Of a DNA stretch of 64,000 bases, positions 8,444-18,331 are shown piece by piece. Origin of the DNA: Dyella choica (GTDB lineage Bacteria; Pseudomonadota; Gammaproteobacteria; Xanthomonadales; Rhodanobacteraceae); contig NZ_RYYV01000001.1 in the NCBI RefSeq assembly GCF_003977665.1, positions 496,001 through 560,000 of the forward strand, written 5' to 3'. Below the pieces are notes generated by a model. It had not been told where the DNA came from, made no database searches, and saw only the letters and a list, made by a program, of their open reading frames with translations. How positions within the stretch are numbered: the first letter of the stretch is position 1; every line of letters starts with the position of its first letter. Made by a program: the position numbers and the translations under genes.

Positions 8444-8709
8444 GGGCATCCATCCCCAGCAGGAACAAACGATTGGCATGCGCCGTACACGCCACATGAT
8501 GGAGGGGCAAAGAAGGGTGAGGGGTCCATCTTGCACAACCGCAGCCCCCATGCGGACTCAGGGCCGACCGGCCGCGTGAGCCCCGCTTTCGCCATCATCC
8601 TCGCCGCGGCGAGGCAGAAGGGTGCCGTCATGTGGCCGTTTTCTGGCGAACGCGAGTTCTGCCCACCGCTCGGCGAAGCAGACGCAGTTGCCACCGTTAC
8701 TCTTCATCC
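8444..8709 (+). other. frr-uppS intergenic region without a gene
   Basis: The in-frame extension of uppS back to 8632 lacks family similarity and is not used. No T-tailed terminator is evident, and I see no convincing promoter pair. Transcription may read through from frr. Confidence 0.4.
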
Positions 8710-9456
8710 ATGACCACGACCACGCTCAAACATATACCGCGGCATATTGGCATCGTGATGGATGGCAATGGTCGCTGGGCGAAAGCACGCCGCCGACCGC
8801 GCAGTTTCGGCCACAATGCCGGCCGCAAGGCCGTGCGCGAGGTGGTGGAGGGCTGTATCCGCCAGGGCGTGGAAGCGCTGACGCTGTTCGCCTTCTCCAG
8901 TGAAAACTGGCAGCGTCCGCCGGATGAAGTCGGCGCGCTGCTGGAGCTATTCATGCTCGCGCTGGACAAGGAAGTGGATGAGCTGGACCAAAACGGCGTG
9001 CGCCTGCGATTCATCGGCGATCTGTCAGCCTTCGACAAGGCGCTGCACAAACGTATGGTCGAGGCGGCCAAACGCACCGCCGGAAACACCAAACTGCAGT
9101 TGAATATCGCCGTGAATTACGGCGGCCGCTGGGATGTCGTGCAAGCGGCACGCCAGGCGGCCATGGCTGTGGCCCGGGGCGAACTTGCGGTCGACGCCAT
9201 TGACGAAGCCGCCTTCGAGCGCTGGACCAGCCTGGCCGAAGTGCCGCCGCTGGATCTGTTCATCCGCACCGGTGGCGACCACCGCATCAGCAATTTCCTG
9301 CTGTGGCAGCTAGCCTATGCGGAGCTGTACTTCACCGAGACGCTATGGCCGGACTTCAACCAGACATCACTGCAACTGGCCATCAACGACTTCGCCCGCC
9401 GCGAACGGCGCTTCGGCCGCACCGGGGATCAAGTCGCCCAGGCGGCAGCACGTTGA
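8710..9456 (+). CDS. uppS: undecaprenyl diphosphate synthase (cis-prenyltransferase)
   Basis: UppS condenses eight isopentenyl-PP units onto farnesyl-PP to make the lipid carrier for peptidoglycan and LPS. The 248-residue sequence carries the whole signature: IVMDGNGRWA with catalytic Asp at 18, the FSSENWQRP loop, and RTGGDHRISNFLLWQ plus WPDF near the C-terminus. The start at 8710 gives MTTTTLKHIPRHIGIVMDGN, matching relatives. It consumes isopentenyl-PP, yet the MEP-pathway gene dxr, often its neighbour, is missing here. cdsA follows after 196 nt. Confidence 0.97.
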   Translation: MTTTTLKHIPRHIGIVMDGNGRWAKARRRPRSFGHNAGRKAVREVVEGCIRQGVEALTLFAFSSENWQRPPDEVGALLELFMLALDKEVDELDQNGVRLRFIGDLSAFDKALHKRMVEAAKRTAGNTKLQLNIAVNYGGRWDVVQAARQAAMAVARGELAVDAIDEAAFERWTSLAEVPPLDLFIRTGGDHRISNFLLWQLAYAELYFTETLWPDFNQTSLQLAINDFARRERRFGRTGDQVAQAAAR

Positions 9457-9652
9457 GCCGGCTCGTCATAGCCCGGAGCCCCCGTCCAAATCTTGCGTCT
9501 CAAGGGACGAAGAGTAACCAGGGCGTACATACCGGCATGCGACGATGCGAACGTCCGGCCGGCCGGCAGCCATACCGCCCGTCTCTTTCCCGCTTCTCAC
9601 GCCATCGCTGCCCAGGCAGCGCCGCGGCTTTAGCCAGCCGCTAGGACCCGCC

Positions 9653-10480
9653 ATGCTGCGACAGCGTGTTATCACCGCCCTGCTCCTCGCGCCGCTGGCG
9701 ATCCTGCTGATCCTGCTATTGCCGACCAGCGTGTTCGCCTGCCTGCTGGGGGCGGCCTTCCTGGCTGCCGCCTGGGAATGGTCGCGGCTGGCAGGCGTGC
9801 AAAGCCGCGTGGCGCGCACTGCACTGCTCGGCTTCGTCCTGCTGCTGTTCCTCGCCCTGTGGACGATGCGGACCACGCCATGGCTGTGGCAGGCGCTGAT
9901 CGGTGTCGGGGTGGCATGGTGGCTGCTGGTGTGCGTATGGCTGCGCCATTTCGCCTTCGCGGCCGCGCCGACACCCGAAAATCGCAACCTGAAGCTGCTG
10001 GCCGGCGCCCTGGTGGTGTTTCCCGCCTGGGTGGCTGCGCTAAGCATCCATGGCAGCGAGCCCCACGGCCATGTCTGGACGTTCCTGGCCATGTTGCTGG
10101 TGTGGGCCGCAGATACCGGCGCCTATTTCGCCGGCAGCCTGTTCGGCAAAGGCAAGCGCAAGCTGGCGCCGCAGATCAGCCCCGGCAAGACCTGGATCGG
10201 GGTATATGGCGCCTTCACCAGCGGCGCGCTCGTGGCTGCCGTGGCGGGATGGTTACTGAAGGTGCACGACCTCAGACTGCTCGGCCTGATCGTGGTCACC
10301 ATTGTCACCGTGGCCAGCTCGATCGTGGGCGACCTGCTGGAAAGCCTGATGAAACGCCACGCCAACGTGAAGGACTCCGGCGCACTTTTCCCGGGTCACG
10401 GTGGGCTACTGGACCGGCTGGACAGCGTATTTGCGGCGTTGCCGGTGTTTGCTCTGGGGAAACTGCTACTGGGGCTTTGA
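9653..10480 (+). CDS. cdsA: phosphatidate cytidylyltransferase (CDP-DAG synthase)
   Basis: CdsA makes CDP-diacylglycerol from CTP and phosphatidic acid at the inner membrane, the branch point of phospholipid synthesis. The 275-residue polytopic protein has about seven hydrophobic helices and the C-terminal signature SLMKRHANVKDSGALFPGHG, then GLLDRLDS. The start at 9653 (MLRQRVITALLLAP) follows an AGGA box; the longer frame from 9545 adds 36 unlikely residues. The 177 nt after it, before rseP, hold no gene, although dxr would be expected. Confidence 0.97.
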   Translation: MLRQRVITALLLAPLAILLILLLPTSVFACLLGAAFLAAAWEWSRLAGVQSRVARTALLGFVLLLFLALWTMRTTPWLWQALIGVGVAWWLLVCVWLRHFAFAAAPTPENRNLKLLAGALVVFPAWVAALSIHGSEPHGHVWTFLAMLLVWAADTGAYFAGSLFGKGKRKLAPQISPGKTWIGVYGAFTSGALVAAVAGWLLKVHDLRLLGLIVVTIVTVASSIVGDLLESLMKRHANVKDSGALFPGHGGLLDRLDSVFAALPVFALGKLLLGL

Positions 10481-10657
10481 GCCATCCCGTCCCCCATTAT
10501 CGTGCCTCTGGCTGCGAGGCATAAGGAACTGCCGCCGTCCGTCGTGGTCGATACCCTACCCTAACGTAGGCCTCCGGGCAGCCATCCAGGCCGTTCGGCG
10601 GGTACTTCGCAGCGCTTGCTGATAAGCTTTGAGTTCCTAAGAGACGTACCTGCTTTG

Positions 10658-12007
10658 ATGAATCCCTTTCTTGGCTCGGTGTTCTGGCTGCTGGTCACGC
10701 TCGGCGTGCTGGTGACCTTTCACGAATTCGGGCACTACTGGGTCGCCCGACGCTGTGGTGTGAAGGTACTGCGCTTCTCGATCGGCTTCGGTCGTGCCGT
10801 GTGGAAGCGCATCGGCCGCGACGGTACCGAGTACCAGATCGCCGCTATTCCGCTCGGCGGCTACGTCAAGATGCTCGACGCGCGCGAAGGCGAAATCGAT
10901 CCCGCGCAGCGCCACCTGGAATTCACCGCCCAGCCGATCTGGAAGCGCATTGCCATCGTCGCCGCCGGCCCGGTCTTCAATGTGGTCTTCACCATCGCCG
11001 CGTTCTGGCTGATGTTCCTGATCGGCCGCACCGACTACGCGCCGATCGTTACCGCCGCACCGCAAAGCCTTGCCGCGCAGGCCGGCATCCAGCCGGGTGA
11101 CCGCTTGCTCACGGTCGGCGGGCTGCAGGTCAGCACCTGGAGCGACTCGTACGATGCCATCGCCAACGCGCTGCTGAGCCGCACGCCGCTGGCGGTCACC
11201 GTGCTGGGTACCGATCGCAAGGAGCGCTCGCTGGTGCTACCGCTCAATCGTCTGCCGGCGGGCGAGGATCTCGGACAATACTCGGACAAGCTGGGTCTGT
11301 CGCCGGCGCCCCCGCCGCCCGTCGTTGCCAGTGTCACCCCCGGCGATCCGGCCGCGCTGGCCGGCCTGCAGGCGGGTGACCGCATTCTGCGGGTCGACGG
11401 CAATGCGGTGAAGAACTTCGACGACGTCGGCGCGCTGATCAAGGCCAACGCCGCGAAATCCCCGCGACTCTCGGTGGATGCCGAACGCCAGGGCAAGCCG
11501 ATGAGCTTCGCCGTCACGGCACGGATGAAATCCGAACAGGGGCAGCCGCTGCAATGGATCATCGGCATCAGCGCCCCCCCCGCCGAGGCCGCCATCCAGC
11601 ATTACGGTCCGGCCAAGGCGTTCACCGAATCGCTCGCCCTCACCTGGCAGCGCACCACCGACACCTTCGGCATGGTCAGCAAGATGGTCACCGGCCAGGC
11701 ATCGACGCGGAATCTTTCCGGCGTGATCGGCATCGCACAGGTCGCCAACGCGGCCGCGCAGATGGGGCTGGACCGCTTCCTGGAATTCCTCGGCCTGGTG
11801 TCGCTGAGTCTGGCGATCATCAACCTGCTACCCATCCCGGTCTTGGATGGCGGGCATCTGCTGTATTACCTTATCGAGCTGATCAAAGGCAGCCCAGTCA
11901 GCGAGCGGACCATGATTGCGGGCCAGTACGTGGGCATCGCCTTGCTGGTCACGCTGATGGGGTTGGCCTTCTACAACGACATCCATCGCATCATCCTGCC
12001 TTCGTGA
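10658..12007 (+). CDS. rseP: RIP site-2 metalloprotease RseP
   Basis: RseP is the inner-membrane zinc protease that cuts anti-sigma factor RseA and remnant signal peptides within the membrane. The 449-residue protein places the HEFGH zinc motif at residues 22-26, exactly as in E. coli RseP. Two PDZ domains follow (about 115-200 and 210-290), with GIQPGDRLLTV and GLQAGDRILRV. The C-terminal NLLPIPVLDGGHLLYY carries the third zinc ligand. The start at 10658 (MNPFLGSVFW) is chosen over an ATG at 10616 because it sets the motif position. An 8-base C-run lies at 11574-11581 without disrupting the frame. bamA lies downstream. Confidence 0.97.
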   Translation: MNPFLGSVFWLLVTLGVLVTFHEFGHYWVARRCGVKVLRFSIGFGRAVWKRIGRDGTEYQIAAIPLGGYVKMLDAREGEIDPAQRHLEFTAQPIWKRIAIVAAGPVFNVVFTIAAFWLMFLIGRTDYAPIVTAAPQSLAAQAGIQPGDRLLTVGGLQVSTWSDSYDAIANALLSRTPLAVTVLGTDRKERSLVLPLNRLPAGEDLGQYSDKLGLSPAPPPPVVASVTPGDPAALAGLQAGDRILRVDGNAVKNFDDVGALIKANAAKSPRLSVDAERQGKPMSFAVTARMKSEQGQPLQWIIGISAPPAEAAIQHYGPAKAFTESLALTWQRTTDTFGMVSKMVTGQASTRNLSGVIGIAQVANAAAQMGLDRFLEFLGLVSLSLAIINLLPIPVLDGGHLLYYLIELIKGSPVSERTMIAGQYVGIALLVTLMGLAFYNDIHRIILPS

Positions 12008-12135
12008 GACGGATGCACGCCGCCCGCAACCTTTGGTTGAGTGCTGGCGCCGTCGATCGCGTGGCAAAGCTTGCGTCCTGCGCAGTGCCCGGTGTTTTTC
12101 CGCCGGCTCGGCCAGCGCAAGTGGGGAACGAATTG

Positions 12136-12194
12136 AAGCCGGCATGATGCCGGCTTTGGAAAAAAATACAGCGGGGCGGCCGCAAGGCCGCCCC
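12136..12194 (+). promoter_or_regulatory. tandem hairpins in the rseP-bamA gap
   Basis: AAGCCGGC/GCCGGCTT (12136-12143/12149-12156) is followed, after an A-run, by GGGGCGGCC/GGCCGCCCC (12173-12181/12186-12194) with a GCAA tetraloop. The second ends 26 nt before the bamA ATG. A T-run would follow the first stem only on the minus strand. They could tune bamA translation or partly insulate it from rseP. Confidence 0.55.
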
Positions 12195-12220
12195 GTCCGA
12201 ATAACACAACGGAATCGACG

Positions 12221-14662
12221 ATGAAGCGTATCGCCGCCCTGATCCTGCTTGCCTCCCTTTCGACCGGCGCGTTCGCGCTGGAACCCTTCGTCGTTTCCGA
12301 TATCCGCATCGAGGGCCTCAATCGCATCTCCGCGGGTACGGTTTTCAACTACCTGCAGATCAACAAGGGCGACCGGCTCACCAGCGAGGAAGCCCAGCAG
12401 GCGATCCGCGCCCTGTACGGCACCAAGTTCTTCAGCGACGTGGAGCTGGAGCGCGACGGCAGCATCCTGGTGATCAAGGTGACCGAACGCGCTTCGATCG
12501 CCAAGCTGACGATCCGCGGCAACAGCGACATCAAGACCGATGACCTGAAGAAAGGCCTGAAGGACATTGGCCTGTCCGAGGGCGAAACCTTCGACCGCCT
12601 GGCGCTGGACCGCGTGCAGCAGGAGCTGATCCGCCAGTACTACAACCGCGGCAAGTACAACGTCTCGGTGTCGCCGCACGTGACGACGCTGGACCGCAAC
12701 CGCGTCTCGATCGACATCGAAATCCGCGAAGGCAAGGTCGCCAAGGTCAAGGAAGTGAACATCGTCGGCAATACGGCGTTCACCGACAAGCAAATCGAGG
12801 ACAACTTCGAAACCGGCACCACCAACTTGTTGTCCTGGTACTCGAAGAACGACCAGTATTCCCAGGACAAGCTGTCCGGCGACCTGAAAAAGCTGCAGTC
12901 CTACTACATGGATCGCGGCTACGCCGACTTCGGCATCGACTCCACCCAGGTGACCATAGCGCCGGACAAGCGCGCGATGTACATCGCCGCCGACGTCGTC
13001 CAGGGCGACATCTATCATATCTCCGGCACCCACCTGCTCGGCCAGCTGATCCTGCCCGAGGATACGTTGCGCAAGCTGGTCTTCGTGAAGGACGGCGACC
13101 TGTTCAACCGCCGCGCCATCGAAGCCACTTCCGATTCGATCAAGGCCCTGCTGGCGAACATCGGCTACGCCTTCGCCAAGGTCAATTCGGTACCCAAGCT
13201 CGACAAGCAGAACAAGACCGTGGACGTCACCTGGTATATCCAGCCGGGTCCGCGCGTCTATGTGCGGCGCGTGATCTTCCAGGGCAATACCCGTACGGAA
13301 GACGACGTGCTGCGGCGTGAAATGCGCCAGCTCGAAGGCGCTTGGTATTCGCAGGCGGCGATCGACCGCTCGAAGATCCGCCTGCAGCAGCTGGGCTACT
13401 TCAAGACCGTCACCATCGACAAGCAGACCGTCCCCGGCAGCGACGACGAAGTCGACCTGACGGCGAAGGTGGAAGAGCAGTCCGCCGGCAGCTTGACGTT
13501 CGGCGTGGGCTACTCGCAGTACTCGGGCATCATCCTGTCCACCTCGGTGTCGCAGAACAACTTCCTCGGCACCGGCGACCACTTCACCGTCGGCGCGCAG
13601 CGCAGCGACTACCTCACCTCCGTCAATGCGGGTTACGTCAACCCGTACCTGACCGACAACGGCATCAGCATCGGCTACAACGTCGCCTACTCCAAGGCCG
13701 ACTACAGCAGCCTGGGCAGCCAGTACGCCAGCTACTCGAACAGCACCAAGTCGTTCTCGACCACGCTGGGCATTCCGGTCACCGACTTCGACCGCCTCAG
13801 CGGCAGCCTCGGCATCGGCAGCACCAAGATCAACACCTATTACGGCTACACGCCGCAAGTGTTGATCGACTACATCACGGCGCTGGGCCACGAAACCATC
13901 CACACCTGGACCGGCTCGCTGGGCTGGGTGCACGACACGCGCAACTCGTATTGGGCGCCCACCCACGGTGGCGAGATCACCGCGGGCGTGAACGTGGCGC
14001 TGCCGGGCTCCACCGTGCAGTACTGGACCCTGAACGCCGAAGCCAACCACTACTGGCCGATGTGGAAGGGCTTCGTGCTGTACCTGGACGGCAAAGTTGC
14101 TTACGGCGATACCTACGGCAACAAGAACTTCAAGACCACCACCGCCGACTACAACGCCACCGATCCCAAGAACGTGATCGGCTACAAGGCCGGCGAAAAG
14201 GTCACCTACCCCTTCTGGCAGAATTTCTATGCCGGCGGCGTGACCGACCTGCGCGGCTTCCAGGACAACACCCTGGGCCCGCGTGCTTGCGCTGGCGCCG
14301 GCAGCAACGGCGCCCCCATCACGCCTGATCGCAACGGCTACTGCTCCGGCAGTCCGTATTCGTACGCGCAGCCCATCGGCGGTGCGTTCAAGGTGCTGGG
14401 TACGGCGGAGCTGTACCTGCCGCTGCCGTTCCTGAAGGACATCAACACCGCGCGCGTGTCGCTGTTCCTGGACGTCGGCCAGGCGTACAAGGACGTGCAG
14501 AGCTTCAGTGCCAAGCAACTCGATGCTTCGGCCGGTGTATCCCTGCACTGGCAGGCGCCGATCGGCCCGCTGATCATCAGCCTGGGCGTTCCGTTCCGCA
14601 AACAGTCGGGTGACAACCAGTACGCCGAACGCATCCAGTTCACCTTCGGCAGCCAGTTCTAA
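12221..14662 (+). CDS. bamA: outer membrane protein assembly factor BamA
   Basis: BamA is the essential Omp85 core of the BAM machine that folds beta-barrel proteins into the outer membrane. The 813-residue precursor has a signal peptide (MKRIAALILLASLSTGAFAL, likely cut after Ala19), five POTRA domains (about 22-420) and a C-terminal 16-stranded barrel. The barrel's final strand ends with Phe (IQFTFGSQF). The barrel region contains many alternating aromatic strands and a surface loop with Cys residues (RACAGAGSNGAPITPDRNG), a likely extracellular loop disulfide. A strong terminator follows. Unlike enterobacteria, no skp gene separates bamA from lpxD, which I believe is normal in this order. 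Confidence 0.97.
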   Translation: MKRIAALILLASLSTGAFALEPFVVSDIRIEGLNRISAGTVFNYLQINKGDRLTSEEAQQAIRALYGTKFFSDVELERDGSILVIKVTERASIAKLTIRGNSDIKTDDLKKGLKDIGLSEGETFDRLALDRVQQELIRQYYNRGKYNVSVSPHVTTLDRNRVSIDIEIREGKVAKVKEVNIVGNTAFTDKQIEDNFETGTTNLLSWYSKNDQYSQDKLSGDLKKLQSYYMDRGYADFGIDSTQVTIAPDKRAMYIAADVVQGDIYHISGTHLLGQLILPEDTLRKLVFVKDGDLFNRRAIEATSDSIKALLANIGYAFAKVNSVPKLDKQNKTVDVTWYIQPGPRVYVRRVIFQGNTRTEDDVLRREMRQLEGAWYSQAAIDRSKIRLQQLGYFKTVTIDKQTVPGSDDEVDLTAKVEEQSAGSLTFGVGYSQYSGIILSTSVSQNNFLGTGDHFTVGAQRSDYLTSVNAGYVNPYLTDNGISIGYNVAYSKADYSSLGSQYASYSNSTKSFSTTLGIPVTDFDRLSGSLGIGSTKINTYYGYTPQVLIDYITALGHETIHTWTGSLGWVHDTRNSYWAPTHGGEITAGVNVALPGSTVQYWTLNAEANHYWPMWKGFVLYLDGKVAYGDTYGNKNFKTTTADYNATDPKNVIGYKAGEKVTYPFWQNFYAGGVTDLRGFQDNTLGPRACAGAGSNGAPITPDRNGYCSGSPYSYAQPIGGAFKVLGTAELYLPLPFLKDINTARVSLFLDVGQAYKDVQSFSAKQLDASAGVSLHWQAPIGPLIISLGVPFRKQSGDNQYAERIQFTFGSQF

Positions 14663-14690
14663 GGCGTTCGCTGGGGATCAAACCCTGCAG

Positions 14691-14718
14691 AAAGCGCGGC
14701 TCTGCCGCGCTTTCTTTT
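14691..14718 (+). terminator. intrinsic terminator of bamA
   Basis: AAAGCGCGGC (14691-14700), a TCT loop and GCCGCGCTTT (14704-14713) are followed by CTTTT. The structure starts 29 nt after the bamA stop. It separates bamA from lpxD, whose own -10 box may be TACAAT at 14775-14780. Confidence 0.88.
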
Positions 14719-14806
14719 ATAGCCTGCGAAAGCTTGTGAATCGCCAAAAGATGCCTGCCGCAAGGACCAAGCCCTACAATGCGGCGGTTGCTCCGGGAGC
14801 CGAAGG

Positions 14807-15832
14807 ATGACCACCTCATACACCGTTGCCCAACTCGCCGAACGCTTTGACTTGGAGTTCCGTGGTGACGGTGCGCGCGTGATCGACGGTGTCGGCACGC
14901 TCGCCGGCGCCGGCCCCTCGCAGCTCAGTTTTCTGTCCAACAGCAAATATACCGCGCAGTTGGCTACCACCAGTGCAGGCGTCGTAGTGCTGAGCGCCGA
15001 CGTTGTCACCAGCTCTCCCACTGCAGTGTTGATTGCGCGCGACCCCTACGTGACCTACGCGCACATCGCCGCCTTGTTCGAACGCCTGCCGGCCGCAGCG
15101 CCCGGTGCGCATCCTAGCGCCGTGATAGCGCCCAGCGCACGCGTAAGCGCGTCCGCCAGCATTGGCCCGCACTGCGTCATTGAAGAGGGCGCAGTGGTGG
15201 AAGATGGTGCCGTGCTAGGTCCTCATTGCATCATCGGCCACGAATGCGTCGTCGGTGCCCAATCGCGCCTGGTTGCCCGCGTAACCCTGGTCACGCGCGT
15301 GACGCTCGGCAAGCGCGTGCTGGTGCATCCTGGCGCCGTGATCGGCTCGGACGGTTTCGGCCTGGCTTTCGACCGGGATCATTGGGTGAAGCTGCCGCAG
15401 CTGGGCGGCGTGCGGATCGGCGACGATTGTGAAATCGGCGCCAACACTACCATTGACCGCGGCGCGCTTGACGACACCGTGCTGGAAGAGGACGTGCGAC
15501 TGGACAACCAGATCCAGATCGCCCACAACGTTTACATTGGCGCGCATACCGCCATGGCAGGCTGTGCCGCCGTGGCCGGCAGTGCGAAAATCGGCCGTTA
15601 TTGCATGGTCGGCGGCAACGCCGGCGTGCTTGGCCATCTGGAAGTCGCCGACCGGGTTACCATTACGGCCAAGAGCCTGGTGACTCATTCGATTCGGGAG
15701 GCTGGCGAGTATTCCTCCGGGGTGCCGCTGCAGGAGAACCGACAGTGGCGCCGCAATGCTGCGCGCTTCAAGCACCTGGACGAGTACGCGCGCCGATTGT
15801 CGGCGCTGGAAAAGGATAAGAACGATGACTGA
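14807..15832 (+). CDS. lpxD: UDP-3-O-(3-hydroxyacyl)glucosamine N-acyltransferase
   Basis: LpxD adds the second acyl chain in lipid A synthesis. The 341-residue protein starts MTTSYTVAQLAERFDLEFRG. It has the N-terminal uridine-binding domain, a long left-handed beta-helix of hexapeptide repeats (about 110-290) and the catalytic His in QIAHNVYIGAHT. Its stop codon overlaps the start of fabZ by 8 nt. The lpxD-fabZ-lpxA-lpxB order is the classical lipid A cluster. A TACAAT box at 14775 and the bamA terminator upstream suggest a separate promoter for this operon. Confidence 0.97.
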   Translation: MTTSYTVAQLAERFDLEFRGDGARVIDGVGTLAGAGPSQLSFLSNSKYTAQLATTSAGVVVLSADVVTSSPTAVLIARDPYVTYAHIAALFERLPAAAPGAHPSAVIAPSARVSASASIGPHCVIEEGAVVEDGAVLGPHCIIGHECVVGAQSRLVARVTLVTRVTLGKRVLVHPGAVIGSDGFGLAFDRDHWVKLPQLGGVRIGDDCEIGANTTIDRGALDDTVLEEDVRLDNQIQIAHNVYIGAHTAMAGCAAVAGSAKIGRYCMVGGNAGVLGHLEVADRVTITAKSLVTHSIREAGEYSSGVPLQENRQWRRNAARFKHLDEYARRLSALEKDKNDD

Positions 15833-16298
15833 CAACACCACCCCGATCACGCTGCCGGTGGGCGTGGAGCAGATCCGGCAACTGCTGCCGCACCGCTACC
15901 CGTTCCTGCTGGTCGATCGCGTGATCGAGATCGTGCCCGAACGCAGCGTGGTGACGCTGAAGAACGTCACCATCAACGAACCGTTTTTCAACGGTCATTT
16001 CCCCGGCCATCCGGTCATGCCCGGGGTGCTGATCGTGGAAGCCATGGCGCAATCGGCAGGCCTGCTTACGCAGATCAGCGCACGCCTGAAGGGCGGTTCG
16101 CCCAGCCCGCTGTTCTATCTGGCCAAGGTCGACAACGCGCGATTCAACGCGCCGGTCGTGCCGGGCGATCAGCTCCGCATGGAAGTGAAGCTCAAGCGCC
16201 TGCTGCGCAACATGGGTTTGTTCGAGGCACGTACGCTGGTGGACGGCCGCGAAGTGGCAAGCTGCGAATTGATGTGCGCCGCGAGGTCGGAGAAATGA
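15825..16298 (+). CDS. fabZ: 3-hydroxyacyl-ACP dehydratase FabZ
   Basis: FabZ dehydrates 3-hydroxyacyl-ACP in fatty acid elongation and competes with LpxA for 3-hydroxymyristoyl-ACP. The 157-residue hot-dog-fold protein has the catalytic pair His58 and Glu72 within [20 protein letters not shown]. The start at 15825 ([16 protein letters not shown]) overlaps lpxD by 8 nt; the longer frame from 15756 lies inside lpxD. Its TGA overlaps the lpxA ATG by 4 nt, indicating translational coupling through the cluster. Confidence 0.97.
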   Translation: MTDNTTPITLPVGVEQIRQLLPHRYPFLLVDRVIEIVPERSVVTLKNVTINEPFFNGHFPGHPVMPGVLIVEAMAQSAGLLTQISARLKGGSPSPLFYLAKVDNARFNAPVVPGDQLRMEVKLKRLLRNMGLFEARTLVDGREVASCELMCAARSEK

Positions 16299-17068
16299 TC
16301 CATCCCACCGCGCAAATCGACCCATCAGCCGTCATCGGCAGCAACGTCAGCATCGGCGCCTTCACCGTCATCGGCGCCGAGGTTCAGATCGGCGATGGCA
16401 CGGTGGTCGGACCGCACGTGGTGATCCAGGGCCCCACCAAGATCGGCCGCGACAATCGCATTGCGCAATTCGCTTCGCTCGGCGGTGATCCGCAGGACAT
16501 GAAGTTCAACGGCGAACGCACCGAGCTGGTGATCGGCGATCGCAACCTGATCCGCGAATTCACCACCATCAACCGCGGCACCGGTGACGGCGGCGGGGTC
16601 ACGCGTATCGGCAATGACAACTGGCTGCTGGCGTACGTGCACATCGCCCACGATTGCAATGTCGGCAACCACACCATTTTTTCCAATTACTCGGCCTTGG
16701 CAGGCCATGTGGAAGTGGGTGATTGGACGGTGTTCTCCGGCTACTCCGGCGCGCATCAATTCTGCAAGATCGGCGCCCACGCCTTCATCGCCATGGGCTG
16801 TCTGCTCGGCGCCGACGTGCCGCCGTTCCTGATGATGGCCAATGACCAGGCCGGACGGCCCCGCGGGCTCAACACCACCGGCCTCAAGCGCCGCGGCTTC
16901 GAGCCGGATCGCATCACCGCCATCAAGCGCGCCTACCGCACGCTCTACACCTCGGGTCTATCGCTGGCCGAAGCACGCGAACAGCTGGCTGCGCAGGCCC
17001 AGGAAAGCGTGGACGTGCGGGCGATGCTGGATTTCCTTGAGCGCAGCGAAAGAGGGTTGGCGCGCTGA
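16295..17068 (+). CDS. lpxA: UDP-N-acetylglucosamine acyltransferase
   Basis: LpxA performs the first, reversible acylation of UDP-GlcNAc in lipid A synthesis. The 257-residue protein is a left-handed beta-helix starting [20 protein letters not shown], with the catalytic His region [14 protein letters not shown] near residue 120 and a helical C-terminal domain. The start is fixed by the 4-nt ATGA overlap with fabZ and an AGGTCGGAG ribosome-binding site. lpxB follows after 60 nt. Confidence 0.97.
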   Translation: MIHPTAQIDPSAVIGSNVSIGAFTVIGAEVQIGDGTVVGPHVVIQGPTKIGRDNRIAQFASLGGDPQDMKFNGERTELVIGDRNLIREFTTINRGTGDGGGVTRIGNDNWLLAYVHIAHDCNVGNHTIFSNYSALAGHVEVGDWTVFSGYSGAHQFCKIGAHAFIAMGCLLGADVPPFLMMANDQAGRPRGLNTTGLKRRGFEPDRITAIKRAYRTLYTSGLSLAEAREQLAAQAQESVDVRAMLDFLERSERGLAR

Positions 17069-17128
17069 CGACCATGTGCGCCTCGCACATGGTCAAATCA
17101 AGCACGGGCTTTTGCTCTAGGCGGCACC

Positions 17129-18331
17129 ATGAACGTTGATGCCACAACTCCGCTAATCGCACTCATCGCCGGCGAAGACTCCGGCGACCAGCTAGGCGCC
17201 GACCTGATCATCGCCCTGCGCAAGCATTACCCACAGGCACGCTTCATCGGCATCGGCGGCCGCCGCATGCAGGAACTTGGCTTCGAATCCTGGTACGACA
17301 TTCGCGAACTGTCGCTGTTCGGTTTTGCCGAAGTCATCGGCCACCTGCCGCGCTTGCTGAAACTGCGCAAGGAACTGATCGCGCGTTTGCTCGCCGCCCA
17401 GCCTGCCGTTGTCGTCGGCATCGACGCCCCCGATTTCAATCTCGGCCTCGAACGCCGCTTGAAACAGGCAGGCCTGCGCACCGTGCATTATGTAAGCCCG
17501 TCGATCTGGGCCTGGCGCGAAAAGCGTGCGGACAAGATCGGCCAGAGCGTGCATCGCGTGCTGTGCCTGTTCCCGATGGAGCCACCGATCTATGCACGCC
17601 ACGGCATCGACGCACGCTTCGTCGGTCATCCACTGGCCGATCGCTTTGCGCTCGTTTCCGATCGCGTTCCGGCGCGCCGGGCGCTGCAATTGCCGTTGGA
17701 CGTACCGGTGCTGGCGCTGCTGCCCGGCAGCCGCCACTCCGAACTGGAACGCATGGGCGGCATCTTCCTGGATGCAGCACAGCGCATAACCGCCGCGATG
17801 CCCGGCTTGCGCGTGGTGATTCCGGCGGCGAATTCGCGCGCCCTCGCCACGCTAAAAGGCATGCTCGCGCGTGGGCCGCGCGATGACTCCGCGCCCATCC
17901 TGCTCGACGGCCATGCCCACGAGGCCATGCTCGCCGCCGACGTGGTGCTGCTGGCTTCGGGTACGGCGACGCTGGAAGCCATGCTCGCCAAGCGCCCCAT
18001 GGTGGTCGGCTATCGCGTATCGCCGCTGAGCTATCGCATCGCGCGCCTGTTCAACATGCTCAAGACTGACGTATACGCGCTGCCCAACATTCTTGCCCGC
18101 GCCTGTGGCCTAGGCAAGGACACGCTGCTGGCACCCGAACTTATGCAGGACGATTTCACGGCGGACAAGCTGACGCACGCCACGCTGCAACTGTTTCGCG
18201 ACAGCGAACGGCGCGGCGCCATCGTTGCGGCCTTCGAACAATTGCACGAAGCCTTGCGTGGCCATCTGCCGGGACATGCCGGCGACCACGCTGCTGGTGC
18301 CATCGTCGACTTGCTCGGCCATGAACGATAA
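17129..18331 (+). CDS. lpxB: lipid-A-disaccharide synthase
   Basis: LpxB is the peripheral membrane GT19 glycosyltransferase that joins UDP-2,3-diacyl-GlcN to lipid X. The 400-residue protein opens with [19 protein letters not shown], the family AGExSGD signature. It also has [22 protein letters not shown] and the C-terminal [20 protein letters not shown] donor-site motif. It overlaps rnhB by 11 nt, so the two are translationally linked. An AGGCGG sequence before the ATG can act as ribosome-binding site. Confidence 0.97.
   Translation: MNVDATTPLIALIAGEDSGDQLGADLIIALRKHYPQARFIGIGGRRMQELGFESWYDIRELSLFGFAEVIGHLPRLLKLRKELIARLLAAQPAVVVGIDAPDFNLGLERRLKQAGLRTVHYVSPSIWAWREKRADKIGQSVHRVLCLFPMEPPIYARHGIDARFVGHPLADRFALVSDRVPARRALQLPLDVPVLALLPGSRHSELERMGGIFLDAAQRITAAMPGLRVVIPAANSRALATLKGMLARGPRDDSAPILLDGHAHEAMLAADVVLLASGTATLEAMLAKRPMVVGYRVSPLSYRIARLFNMLKTDVYALPNILARACGLGKDTLLAPELMQDDFTADKLTHATLQLFRDSERRGAIVAAFEQLHEALRGHLPGHAGDHAAGAIVDLLGHER

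Noticed and set aside
10481-10657. Remnant of dxr
   Set aside because: No frame shows DXR motifs such as the N-terminal GATGSIG box or any C-terminal similarity; the gap looks like plain intergenic sequence.
11828-14548. 906-codon frame opposite bamA
   Set aside because: Antisense shadow of a well-supported bamA, with low-complexity Val/Gly/Ala composition and no family match.
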